A DNA stretch of 64,000 nt from the NCBI RefSeq assembly GCF_002217285.1, contig NZ_MUGW01000018.1, positions 14,578-78,577 of the forward strand. Direction: 5' to 3'. The DNA is from Flavobacterium hercynium. Lineage in GTDB: Bacteria; Bacteroidota; Bacteroidia; Flavobacteriales; Flavobacteriaceae. Position 1 is the stretch's first letter, and each line of letters starts with the position of its first letter. The notes below the pieces were generated by a model. The model had not been told where the DNA came from, ran no database searches, and worked only from the letters and a program-made list of their open reading frames with translations. Position numbers and translations under genes: made by a program. This document shows positions 16,449 through 25,004 of the stretch, piece after piece.

Positions 16449-17150
16449 ATGAAAATTGCGCTTTTAGGATATGGAAAAATGGGTAAAGTAATTGAAAGAA
16501 TTGCTTTAGAAAGAGGCCATGAAATTGTTTTGAAAAAAGATGAATTTAATACGTATGACGGTTTAGCAACTGCTGACGTAGCTATTGACTTTAGTGTTCC
16601 AACAGCTGCAGTTTCTAATATTTCGAGTTGCTTTAACAATAATGTTCCTGTAGTATCTGGCACAACAGGATGGTTAGAACATTTTGACGAAATGATTGCG
16701 CTTTGTAATGAAAAACAAGGAGGTTTCATCTCTAGTTCTAATTTTAGTTTAGGTGTAAATATTTTCTTTGAAGTAAATGAATATCTGGCTAAAATAATGT
16801 CACAACTTGATTCGTATAAAGTGTCAATGGAAGAAATTCACCATACTCAAAAATTAGATGCCCCAAGTGGTACTGCCATTTCATTAGCAAAAGGCGTTAT
16901 CGAAAACAGCAATTACACCAATTGGACTTTAGACCAGGCTAGTGACAAAGAAATTCATATTGAAGCAAAGAGAATTGGCGATGTTCCCGGTACTCACACT
17001 GTTGCTTACGATTCTGTTGTAGACAGCATCGAAATAAAACATACAGCACACAATCGTGAAGGTTTTGCTTTAGGAGCTGTAATTGCTGCTGAATGGCTTG
17101 CCGGTAAAAAAGGAATTTACAGCATGAAAGATGTTTTAAACTTAAAATAA
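16449..17150 (+). CDS. dapB: 4-hydroxy-tetrahydrodipicolinate reductase
   Basis: A 233-residue NAD(P)H-dependent reductase of the diaminopimelate/lysine pathway. The Rossmann start LLGYGKMGKVIE lies at residues 4-15, and VVSGTTGW is the conserved central motif. The catalytic segment is EIHHTQKLDAPSGTA (about residues 131-145) with the His pair and Lys. It is at the short end for DapB, as is usual for Bacteroidota. It sits between DUF5683 and lepB in a plus-strand run. Confidence 0.95.
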   Translation: MKIALLGYGKMGKVIERIALERGHEIVLKKDEFNTYDGLATADVAIDFSVPTAAVSNISSCFNNNVPVVSGTTGWLEHFDEMIALCNEKQGGFISSSNFSLGVNIFFEVNEYLAKIMSQLDSYKVSMEEIHHTQKLDAPSGTAISLAKGVIENSNYTNWTLDQASDKEIHIEAKRIGDVPGTHTVAYDSVVDSIEIKHTAHNREGFALGAVIAAEWLAGKKGIYSMKDVLNLK

Positions 17151-17209
17151 ATTAAACCTTTGGGCTCTGAAAATTATTTTTTGACAGCCTTAATTTTAAA
17201 CAATATATT

Positions 17210-18763
17210 ATGACACTATATCTCTGGTTTGTTTTTTTCTTAGCAGTTCAAATCATTCATTTTCTGGGAACCTGGAAATTGTATCAGGCTGCCGGAAGAA
17301 AAAGTTGGGAAGCTGCAATTCCTGTATATAATTCGATTATTTTAATGAAAATCATTAGCCGACCAACGTGGTGGACGCTTTTGCTTTTTATTCCGGTAAT
17401 CAATCTTATTATGTTTCCGGTTGTTTGGGTAGAAACTTTAAAAACATTTGGTAAAAAATCAACTTTAGACACTTTATTGGGAATTTTTACACTTGGATTC
17501 TACATTTATTATGTAAACTATACTCAAAAATTAGAATACCAGGCTGAAAGAAAATTAACTTCAGAAAACAAAGCTGCTGATACTGTAAGCTCATTACTTT
17601 TTGCTGTAATTGTAGCAACATTGGTACATACTTATTTAGTACAGCCTTATACAATTCCAACTGCTTCGTTAGAAAAATCATTATTAATTGGTGACTTTCT
17701 ATTTGTAAGCAAGGTAAATTACGGTCCAAGAGTACCTATGACTACTGTCGCAATGCCAATGGTACACGATACGATTCCATTTCTTAAAAGAAAATCATAC
17801 TTAAGCTGGCCACAATTACCTTATTTCAGACTTCCTGCAATACAAAAAATCAAACGATCTGATATTGTTGTTTTTAACTGGCCTGTGGATACGGTACATT
17901 ACTTCTACGAACCGAAAGGACGTCCGGGTGTTATCAAACCTATTGATAAAAAATCAAATTACGTAAAAAGATGTGTTGGTATTCCTGGAGACAGCTTATC
18001 AATTGTCGATGGTTTTGTATTCATTAACGGAAAAAAACTAATTTTACCTGAAAGAGCGAAACCTCAGTATTCGTACTCTGTAGCTTTAGATGGAAAAACA
18101 CCTATCGATTTTGAATCTATTGTAAAAGAATTAGACATTACAGATGGTGCAGGTTTTAAAAGTGAAAAAAGAGATACTTTAATTTTTAGAGCTTTAACAG
18201 AAGCAAGTGCTGAGCGTCTGAAAAACACACCTGGAATTACTGCTGTAAAAAGAGAAATTGACAGAGGAAATGACAATGCTATTTTCCCTCATATCAATAA
18301 ATGGAGCCAAGACAACATGGGACCTATTTACATTCCGGAAGCTGGAAAAACAGTTGCCTTAACGAATGAATCTATACCTTTTTACAAAGAAATCATTACG
18401 AATTACGAAGGAAACACACTTCAATTAGACGGTGCTCATTTCTTAATAAACGGAAAACCAGCTACGACATATACCTTTAAACAGAACTATTACTGGATGA
18501 TGGGAGACAACCGTCACAATTCTGAAGATAGTAGATATTGGGGATATGTTCCTGAAAATCACATTGTAGGTAAGCCAGTTTTTATCTGGATGAGCTGGGA
18601 CAGTAACGGAAAAGGTATCAATAAAATTCGTTGGAACAGAGTTTTCACAACCGTTGATGGCGAAGGACAACCGCAATCTTACTTCAAATATTTCTTAATT
18701 GTTCTTGCAGCTTATTTTGTTGGAGAATATTTCTGGAGAAAAAGAAAAGAAAACAAAGCATAA
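17210..18763 (+). CDS. lepB: Signal peptidase I, long Bacteroidota form
   Basis: A 517-residue membrane serine protease that removes signal peptides. An N-terminal block of about 110 residues with several hydrophobic helices (WKLYQAAGRKSWEAAIPVYN) resembles DUF5684 and precedes the peptidase. The catalytic Ser is Ser153 in TIPTASLEKSL and the general base is Lys253 in YVKRCVGIPGD. The C-terminal box E reads GDNRHNSEDSRYWGYVP. A large insertion separates the Lys box from box E. A last membrane helix ends in a basic tail, WRKRKENKA. The extra N-terminal domain and the insertion make it about twice the size of the Gram-positive enzyme. Confidence 0.94.
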   Translation: MTLYLWFVFFLAVQIIHFLGTWKLYQAAGRKSWEAAIPVYNSIILMKIISRPTWWTLLLFIPVINLIMFPVVWVETLKTFGKKSTLDTLLGIFTLGFYIYYVNYTQKLEYQAERKLTSENKAADTVSSLLFAVIVATLVHTYLVQPYTIPTASLEKSLLIGDFLFVSKVNYGPRVPMTTVAMPMVHDTIPFLKRKSYLSWPQLPYFRLPAIQKIKRSDIVVFNWPVDTVHYFYEPKGRPGVIKPIDKKSNYVKRCVGIPGDSLSIVDGFVFINGKKLILPERAKPQYSYSVALDGKTPIDFESIVKELDITDGAGFKSEKRDTLIFRALTEASAERLKNTPGITAVKREIDRGNDNAIFPHINKWSQDNMGPIYIPEAGKTVALTNESIPFYKEIITNYEGNTLQLDGAHFLINGKPATTYTFKQNYYWMMGDNRHNSEDSRYWGYVPENHIVGKPVFIWMSWDSNGKGINKIRWNRVFTTVDGEGQPQSYFKYFLIVLAAYFVGEYFWRKRKENKA

Positions 18764-18801
18764 AAAAACGTTTATTCGTTAAGCATAAAAAAGTTATTTT
18801 T

Positions 18802-18856
18802 GTTTCAGGTTTCAAGTTTCAGGTTTTATACGAACCTGAAACTTGAAACCTGAAAC
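18802..18856. repeat. Perfect 24-bp inverted repeat
   Basis: Arms 18802-18825 and 18833-18856 are fully complementary with a seven-base loop. Each arm is itself built from repeated words TTTCAGG and TTTCAAG. It lies between lepB and the WbqC gene and can form a long hairpin in the mRNA. Related words appear at 44161-44215 and 61530-61560. Confidence 0.85.
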
Positions 18857-18875
18857 TTTTAAACCAATAATTACA

Positions 18876-19496
18876 ATGAACTCTCTATTACTTCCTACCT
18901 ATTTTCCGTCAATAAGCCACTTTGCTGTTATGGTACAGTCAGAAAATATTATTTTAGAAATGGAAGACAACTTTCAGAAGCAAACCAATAGAAACAGAAC
19001 TTATATTTATAGTCCAAATGGTATTCAGTTATTGAATATCCCTGTTAAGCATTCAAAAACACTACATCAAAAAACAAAAGATGTTTTAATAGAGAATGAT
19101 TTCGACTGGCAGAAACAACATTTTAAATCACTGGAAGCTGCTTACAGAAGTTCTCCTTTCTTTGAATTTTTTGAAGATGATCTTATTCCTGTTTTTGAAA
19201 AAAAACATACTTTTTTGATGGATCTGAATCTTGAAGTTTTTGACGTTGTAAAAAAATGTCTGCGTTTGAAATTAGAATTTGAATCCACTACTGAATATTT
19301 TCACGAGGCTACGAATTGTACAGACTTTAGATATTTAGCAAATGGAAAAAAAGACCCTAACAGCTTCGAAAAACACCCACAGGTATTTGATGATAAACAT
19401 GGATTTATAAACAATTTAAGCGTACTGGATTTGCTTTTTAACGAAGGTAAATTTGCAATAGATTATTTAAAATCGCAAACGCTTCTTATTCCATAG
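18876..19496 (+). CDS. WbqC-like protein
   Basis: A 206-residue protein of the WbqC family. The N terminus LLPTYFPSISHFAVM and the later NRTYIYSPNGIQLLNIPVKH and HFKSLEAAYRSSPFFEFFED are the conserved blocks. WbqC genes often occur in O-antigen loci, but this copy follows lepB, a frequent neighbourhood in Bacteroidota. ATG 18876 is chosen over an upstream TTG at 18843 because the TTG lies in the palindrome arm and the conserved start is LLPT. Its 3' end overlaps the converging EEP hydrolase gene by 11 bases. Biochemical function is unproven. Confidence 0.85.
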   Translation: MNSLLLPTYFPSISHFAVMVQSENIILEMEDNFQKQTNRNRTYIYSPNGIQLLNIPVKHSKTLHQKTKDVLIENDFDWQKQHFKSLEAAYRSSPFFEFFEDDLIPVFEKKHTFLMDLNLEVFDVVKKCLRLKLEFESTTEYFHEATNCTDFRYLANGKKDPNSFEKHPQVFDDKHGFINNLSVLDLLFNEGKFAIDYLKSQTLLIP

Positions 19497-20532
19497 ATAG
19501 CCTTGCCATGATTGGATAGTGATCTGAGTTTTCAAAATCAGAAAAACTTTCAAACTGTTTCACTTTCATTTTACTGTCTGAAAAGATATAATCTATTCTT
19601 GCCGGATAGTAGCGGAACTTATAAGTTGCTCCAAAACCCTCTCCTGCTTCTTCAAAGGCATCTTTAAGCTTTCCTTTTATGTTTCTGTACACATAAGAGA
19701 AGGAACTGTTATTCATGTCTCCACAGATAATAATAGGATACTTACACTCTTTTATGTTTTCTTTAAAAATACTCGCCTGTTCTTGCTGTTGTCTAAACCC
19801 TTTACTTATTCTACTGTAAATAAGCTGCGATTTACGCTGGTTTACATTGTCAATATCATCTGATATCTTGTCGACATCCGGCGAAATCTTAATCGACTGC
19901 AAGTGCATGTTATAAACGCGAATAATATCTTTACCACGTTTTATATCGGCATACACAACGTTGTTATCAGAATTAGGAAAAACGATATTCCCCTGATCGA
20001 TTATTGGAAACTTAGAAAAGATAGCCTGACCCGTTTTAATTTTTTTTCCTTCAATAAAAATATAACGATGTGGATAAACTTTAAGATCAATATGAGCAGA
20101 GTTTGAATATTCCTGAATACAAAGAATATCCGGATCTTGCTCGTCTATAAATTTCTTTATGTTAGACGGAATATCATCACGATCCAGCCATTTAAAAACA
20201 TTAAACAAACGCACGTTATAGCTCATTACAGAAAAATCCTTTTCGTCTTTTACGTATTCTTTTGCAGAGAATTTATAAAACTTGCTGATAAAGGTAATTC
20301 CCGTTAGCAATACCAGTCCGGATAAAATAAGGCGTTTTTTAAACTGAATTGCCCAATAGATAAAGAAAAGTCCGTTTAGAACAAAAAATGCTGGCATAAA
20401 CAAAGTTAGCACCGATAAAAGAGGAAAACTTTTAGGTGCTAGAAATGGTAAAACATAGACACTAAACGTTAACACGGTCAGGACTATATTCAAAAAGAAC
20501 ATTATTTTATTAAACCAAGACAGGTTTTGCAT
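19486..20532 (-). CDS. Endonuclease/exonuclease/phosphatase-family membrane protein
   Basis: A 348-residue protein. Three hydrophobic helices occupy residues 8-85, then an EEP domain: SYNVRLF, CIQEYS (metal-binding Glu), CGDMNNSSFSYVYRN, RIDYIFSD and the C-terminal SDHYPIMARL with the catalytic Asp-His. The active site therefore lies on one face of the membrane. Homologues hydrolyse phosphodiesters of nucleic acids, inositides or sphingolipids; the substrate here is unknown. The gene is first read after convergence with wbqC and lies 20 bases downstream of the shorter rhomboid-like gene, so the EEP, rhomboid, rhomboid and mutL genes may be one transcript. Confidence 0.87.
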   Translation of the reverse strand: MQNLSWFNKIMFFLNIVLTVLTFSVYVLPFLAPKSFPLLSVLTLFMPAFFVLNGLFFIYWAIQFKKRLILSGLVLLTGITFISKFYKFSAKEYVKDEKDFSVMSYNVRLFNVFKWLDRDDIPSNIKKFIDEQDPDILCIQEYSNSAHIDLKVYPHRYIFIEGKKIKTGQAIFSKFPIIDQGNIVFPNSDNNVVYADIKRGKDIIRVYNMHLQSIKISPDVDKISDDIDNVNQRKSQLIYSRISKGFRQQQEQASIFKENIKECKYPIIICGDMNNSSFSYVYRNIKGKLKDAFEEAGEGFGATYKFRYYPARIDYIFSDSKMKVKQFESFSDFENSDHYPIMARLSME

Positions 20533-20552
20533 GTTTTATTTTATTACGAGGA

Positions 20553-21416
20553 TTATTTTCCTGCTTTAAATAAAAATTCTTTCTCTTCTTTGGTTAAGCA
20601 ATCGTAACCGGATTGGCTAATCTTATCCAAAATCTCATCAATTTGCTGTTGCGCTTTGTCTTTCGTAACAATTCTTGACACTGGCTTTTCTGTAGGTTTT
20701 TTGTAATTTTTATGTACTGTTTTAAATGGGGTCGAAGGTGATTTTCTGAACAGGTTGACAAAAAAGTCTATTGTTCTTGAAACAATGACACTTAAATCAG
20801 TTCCGTTTTGAAGCAATTTTACAAAAACAAAACCAAAAAAAGCACCAGCTAAGTGTGAAATATGCCCGCCTGTATTACCAAGGCTAATCTGCATTAAATC
20901 TAAAATTAAAATTACAGCTGTGATGTGCCATAATTTCACCACACCAATTAGCAATAAACGCACACTCATTAACGGCTGATACGTTGTCGTAGCTACTAAA
21001 ATCGCCATAATTGCAGCGGAAGCGCCAACAATAGAAGACGAAAAATTCAGAAAATAGTAACTTAAAACAAACACAACTCCAGAAAAAATGGCACTTAGAA
21101 TATACAATCCCAAGTATTGTTTTTCTGTAAAATACGTCATAAACAAAGTGCTTGAAAAATTTAATACCATCATGTTGAATAACAAATGAAAGAATCCATC
21201 ATGAAAGAAAGCGTAGGTTAAAAACGTCCAGGGCTTATATAAAAAAACTCCCGGCTCTGATGATAATGCCAACCAGCTAGGAAAGTTAAACTGACCGATA
21301 GAATATTGGTAAAAAAACACCAGTGAAATCAGGAAACAGGCGATATTCCAATAAATAACGCGCATCGCAATTCCGCCTAACTTGTATTGTAATTTTAAAT
21401 CATCAAGAATATTCAT
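20553..21416 (-). CDS. Rhomboid-family intramembrane serine protease
   Basis: A 287-residue polytopic membrane protein. The HxxxN-type motif FFHLLFNMMVLNF is in the second helix region. The Ser motif is VGASAAIMAI and the catalytic His is in GGHISHLAGAFFGF. A soluble C-terminal tail of about 80 residues, rich in Lys, ends in SGYDCLTKEEKEFLFKAGK, a pattern frequent in Bacteroidota rhomboids. It lies next to a second rhomboid gene (42-base gap). Substrates cannot be deduced. Confidence 0.92.
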   Translation of the reverse strand: MNILDDLKLQYKLGGIAMRVIYWNIACFLISLVFFYQYSIGQFNFPSWLALSSEPGVFLYKPWTFLTYAFFHDGFFHLLFNMMVLNFSSTLFMTYFTEKQYLGLYILSAIFSGVVFVLSYYFLNFSSSIVGASAAIMAILVATTTYQPLMSVRLLLIGVVKLWHITAVILILDLMQISLGNTGGHISHLAGAFFGFVFVKLLQNGTDLSVIVSRTIDFFVNLFRKSPSTPFKTVHKNYKKPTEKPVSRIVTKDKAQQQIDEILDKISQSGYDCLTKEEKEFLFKAGK

Positions 21417-21458
21417 AAACTCTTTTTGGTATTTCTAATTTTACTTAAAGCTAAAAAA

Positions 21459-22211
21459 TTAATTCCAACGATTATTATTAAACTGATTTTTTTTCCAGAA
21501 CCACATCATTAAAAAACCAGCCACTGCGCCTCCAACATGTGCGAAGTGCGCTATTCCTGTTCCTCCATTTCCAAACAAAGAATTTCCTTTGAACCCTAAG
21601 AACAAGTCAATTGCCAAGATTCCAGGTACAAAATATTTCGCTTTAATTGGCACCGGAATAAACATCAAGGCTAACTCTGCATTAGGAAACATAAAAGCAA
21701 ACGCAGTCAATAAACCATAAATAGCTCCCGAAGCTCCCACAACTGTCCCAATATAAGCTCCCGTAAAGCCTTCAAACTGCGATACAGAAAGAATTTGTTG
21801 CCATCTGATATCAATCTTACCTTCATTAAGAAGCTGTAAAATATCAGCTTTCTGATATCCATTCGCTATCAAAGTATTTATAGCATCCTGAAAGAAATAA
21901 TAATTCACACCTGTATGCAATAAAATAGCACCTAGTCCACAAGAAATGTAAAAGAATAAAAATTTCTTACCACCCCAAAAATGCTCTAAAGCTGATCCAA
22001 AAGAAACCATTGCAAACATATTGAATGCAATATGCAAAATCCCACCATGCATAAACATGTGTGTAAGAGGCTGCCAAGGTTTGAAATTTGGATTTTCAGG
22101 AAAAAACATTGCAAGATAATCGTAAGAAACAGGAACCAATTGTGAACCAATAAAAAATATAATATTGATTATCAACAATTGTTTTACAACGGGTGTCATA
22201 TTATTCATCAT
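21459..22211 (-). CDS. Rhomboid-family intramembrane serine protease
   Basis: A 250-residue membrane protein. HMFMHGGILHIAFNMFAMVS gives the conserved His and Asn, GASGAIYGLL the nucleophile serine, and HVGGAVAGFLMMWFW the catalytic His. A long loop of about 50 residues between helices (DAINTLIANGYQKADILQLL) is inserted before the catalytic region. Its ATG overlaps the mutL stop as ATGA, so translation is coupled to mutL. Together with the neighbouring rhomboid gene it forms a tandem pair of diverged paralogues. Confidence 0.93.
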   Translation of the reverse strand: MMNNMTPVVKQLLIINIIFFIGSQLVPVSYDYLAMFFPENPNFKPWQPLTHMFMHGGILHIAFNMFAMVSFGSALEHFWGGKKFLFFYISCGLGAILLHTGVNYYFFQDAINTLIANGYQKADILQLLNEGKIDIRWQQILSVSQFEGFTGAYIGTVVGASGAIYGLLTAFAFMFPNAELALMFIPVPIKAKYFVPGILAIDLFLGFKGNSLFGNGGTGIAHFAHVGGAVAGFLMMWFWKKNQFNNNRWN

Positions 22212-24124
22212 AAGGCAAATTTTTTATCTATGTCTTCCACACGCATCGTGATGAAAGTTGGTTTTTGAAAAGGTGAAATATTAGGATCTTTACAGGCAAA
22301 CAAACCGTTTACCAAATTATCTTGTTCTTTTTCGGTTAAGTACGATCCTGTCTTAACCGCTAAACTTTTGGCCATCGATTTGGCTATAGTATCATTCTGA
22401 CTGTAACTGTTGGCTGGAATTCCGTCTTGCAAATCACCCAGTAATTGTTCTATTACTAATGAAACTTCACTTTCGGTAATATTTACCGGAATACCTGAAA
22501 TTACAATATGATCTGACTCAGCACCGTCGAACACAAAACCTGTTGTTTCGAGTGATGGCTTAAGCTCTTCTATTAATTCCATTTCTCCTGAAGAGTAAAA
22601 CAGATTTAAAGGAAACAACAATTGCTGACTCGAAGCCTGATTTACGGTCATATTCAATAAAAATTGCTCGTATAATATACGTTGATGGGCACGTTGCTGA
22701 TCAACAATGACCATTCCGGATTTTATTGGTGAAACAATATATTTTTTATGTATTTGATATGTTTTATGAATCGCCTGCTCTACATCTTCATCATTAAACA
22801 ATGACGATGTCACTTCTTCGTTTTCGAAGTTAAAAGGCGAACTCTCAATACTTTCTGTTTCTAAACCAACATACAAACTTTCCCAACTTGTGGTTGGCTC
22901 TACTCTCTTATTATATCCCGAATAAGAATTTGATCCGGAACCGGAACCAGATCCTGAATTAGAACTGTAACCAGATCCTGAGCTTGATTTTGTATAATGC
23001 TGATTGGTTTTATCGTCTGTAAACGGATTAAATGTTCCATCTACTTGGATGGTTGGTGTTTCTGCTTCCATATCTTTATAGTGATATGGTGTATCCAGAT
23101 TAGAATCACGATCAAAATCAAGAACCGGCGCCACATTAAATTGCCCTAAACTGTGTTTTATAGAAGCTCTTAAAATAGCATATAAAGCTTGTTCATCATC
23201 AAACTTAATTTCTGTTTTGGTAGGATGAATATTGATATCGATTGTATTCGGCGGCACTTGTAAATACAAGAAATAACTTGGCTGTGAACCGTCTTTTAAA
23301 AGTCCGTCGTAAGCTGCCATAACCGCATGATGCAAATACCCGCTTTTTATAAAACGATCGTTAACAAAGAAGAACTGCTCTCCCCTATTTTTCTTAGCAA
23401 ACTCTGGCTTACAAACAAAACCCTGAACGTTTATGATCTCAGTATCTTCAGTAACAGGAACCAGTTTTTCATTGGTTTTACCCGAAAACATACCCACAAC
23501 ACGCTGGCGATAACCAGCTGCAGGCAAATTAAACATTTCACTTCCGTTATGATAAAAAGTAAAATGAATATTGGGATGCGCCAAAGCTACACGTTGAAAC
23601 TCATCCATTACATGGCGAAACTCAACTACATCTGATTTTAAGAAATTACGTCGTGCAGGAATATTAAAAAATAAATTTTTAACAGCAAAGGAAGTTCCCT
23701 TAGGCAAAACCGCTACTTCCTGAGAAACAAATTTACTTCCTTCGATCACAATATGCGTTCCAAGCTCTTCCTGATCTTGTTTGGTTTTCATTTCCATGTG
23801 CGCAATCGCGGCAATCGAAGCCAAAGCCTCTCCACGAAAACCTTTTGTACATAATGAAAATAAATCTTCTGCCTGACGAATTTTTGAAGTGGCGTGACGT
23901 TCAAAACACAAACGTGCATCTGTCACACTCATTCCCATTCCGTTATCAATCACCTGAACCAATGACTTACCCGCATCTTTAATAATTAGTTTAATGTCTG
24001 TTGCCTTAGCATCCACAGCATTTTCTAATAACTCTTTGACAACGGAAGCCGGTCTTTGAACCACCTCTCCAGCGGCAATTTGATTAGCAACGTGATCAGG
24101 AAGTAATTGGATAATACTGGACAT
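22208..24124 (-). CDS. mutL: DNA mismatch repair protein MutL
   Basis: A 638-residue GHKL ATPase. The N-terminal ATPase motifs are NAVDAKATDI, DNGMGM and TKGFRGEALASIAA. Residues about 375-405 form a Ser/Gly-rich linker (SSGSGYSSNSGSGSGSG). The C-terminal domain keeps the fold, but the endonuclease motif DQHAxxER reads DQQRAHQR, and the later Cys/His metal motif is replaced by SPFQKP. This suggests that the classical MutL nicking site is absent, a pattern I recall from other Bacteroidota. The next gene starts within its stop codon. Confidence 0.95.
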   Translation of the reverse strand: MSSIIQLLPDHVANQIAAGEVVQRPASVVKELLENAVDAKATDIKLIIKDAGKSLVQVIDNGMGMSVTDARLCFERHATSKIRQAEDLFSLCTKGFRGEALASIAAIAHMEMKTKQDQEELGTHIVIEGSKFVSQEVAVLPKGTSFAVKNLFFNIPARRNFLKSDVVEFRHVMDEFQRVALAHPNIHFTFYHNGSEMFNLPAAGYRQRVVGMFSGKTNEKLVPVTEDTEIINVQGFVCKPEFAKKNRGEQFFFVNDRFIKSGYLHHAVMAAYDGLLKDGSQPSYFLYLQVPPNTIDINIHPTKTEIKFDDEQALYAILRASIKHSLGQFNVAPVLDFDRDSNLDTPYHYKDMEAETPTIQVDGTFNPFTDDKTNQHYTKSSSGSGYSSNSGSGSGSGSNSYSGYNKRVEPTTSWESLYVGLETESIESSPFNFENEEVTSSLFNDEDVEQAIHKTYQIHKKYIVSPIKSGMVIVDQQRAHQRILYEQFLLNMTVNQASSQQLLFPLNLFYSSGEMELIEELKPSLETTGFVFDGAESDHIVISGIPVNITESEVSLVIEQLLGDLQDGIPANSYSQNDTIAKSMAKSLAVKTGSYLTEKEQDNLVNGLFACKDPNISPFQKPTFITMRVEDIDKKFAL

Positions 24125-24176
24125 TAAAATTCTTTGATTTAAGGTTTATTGATTGTTTATTGTGCGTAACGTAACC

Positions 24177-24184
24177 CAAAAATA
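24177..24184 (-). promoter_or_regulatory. -7 promoter box of mutL (TATTTTTG)
   Basis: On the minus strand TATTTTTG matches TAnnTTTG, 52 bases before the mutL start codon. The -33 element is not clear. Confidence 0.45.
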
Positions 24185-24288
24185 AGGGTTTGATACCGCT
24201 ATTTTATTTTTGGTTTTTTAACCAAGGCGTACAAATTTAATGAAATTCTATGGGGTTTTTGACCTACCTTAGTCATAAAAAAAACAAA

Positions 24289-24320
24289 AAACCTATACTA
24301 TTTTTACACAGTATAGGTTT
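24289..24320 (-). terminator. Terminator of ribH
   Basis: An 11-bp perfect stem (24289-24299 with 24310-24320, arm AAACCTATACT) with a ten-base loop. Read on the minus strand it is followed by a T-rich run and lies 25 bases after the ribH stop. Confidence 0.85.
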
Positions 24321-24344
24321 TAGTATTTTTAAAACGATTGTGTT

Positions 24345-24917
24345 TTATTCTTTTTCTAATTTTAATGGAGTCTCTTCAATCTGAAGCGCACCAGAAACTA
24401 ATAAAGGCTGATTGAACGAATGTGATAATGAAGCCTGTTGACGAATGTACGCCATTTTGATAGCTGCAATTGCTGCTTCAGTTCCTTTATTTCCGTGAAT
24501 TCCACCACTTCTGTCGATAGACTGTTGTATGTTGTTATCTGTTAAGACACAAAAAATAACAGGAATATCGGTTTGAACATTTAGATCTTTAATTCCTTGT
24601 GTAACGCCTTCGCACACAAAATCAAAGTGTTTGGTTTGTCCCTGAATCACACATCCGATAACAATAACTGCATCAACATTTTGCGTTTGAAGCATTTTCT
24701 TTGCACCGTAGATCAATTCGAAACTTCCCGGAACATTCCAGCGAATAATTTGCTGAGCAGGAACTTCATTATCAATTAATGCTTCAAAAGCACCATTATA
24801 AAGTCCTTCGGTAATCGTTTCATTCCACTCAGAAACAACAATCCCAAATCGAAAGTCTTTCGCATTTGGGATCGTGTTTTTATCGTATTCTGATAAATTT
24901 TTATTTTCAGTAGCCAT
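24345..24917 (-). CDS. ribH: 6,7-dimethyl-8-ribityllumazine synthase
   Basis: A 190-residue enzyme of riboflavin synthesis that condenses the ribityl-uracil with the butanone phosphate. The family blocks are present: FRFGIVVSEWNETIT, WNVPGSFEL, GCVIQGQTKHFDFVC (with the conserved His) and GNKGTEAAIAA. It is longer than the usual 155 residues at both ends, with a charged C-terminal tail, ALQIEETPLKLEKE. It forms icosahedral or decameric shells in other species. No FMN riboswitch is seen upstream; the gap to the TPR gene holds a palindromic repeat. Confidence 0.95.
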   Translation of the reverse strand: MATENKNLSEYDKNTIPNAKDFRFGIVVSEWNETITEGLYNGAFEALIDNEVPAQQIIRWNVPGSFELIYGAKKMLQTQNVDAVIVIGCVIQGQTKHFDFVCEGVTQGIKDLNVQTDIPVIFCVLTDNNIQQSIDRSGGIHGNKGTEAAIAAIKMAYIRQQASLSHSFNQPLLVSGALQIEETPLKLEKE

Positions 24918-24927
24918 CTGTATATTT

Positions 24928-24998
24928 TAGATTTTAGATATTAGACTTAAGATTTCAGATTCTGAAATACAAATCTACGATCTTAAATCTAAAATCTA
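24928..24998. repeat. Nested palindromic repeat between ribH and the TPR gene
   Basis: The outer arms TAGATTTTAGAT (24928-24939) and its complement (24987-24998) enclose a second perfect palindrome, TTTCAGA-T-TCTGAAA (24953-24967). The word ATCTAAAATCTA recurs at 49620-49690, so it belongs to a dispersed repeat. Confidence 0.75.
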
Positions 24999-25004
24999 AT
25001 ATTT

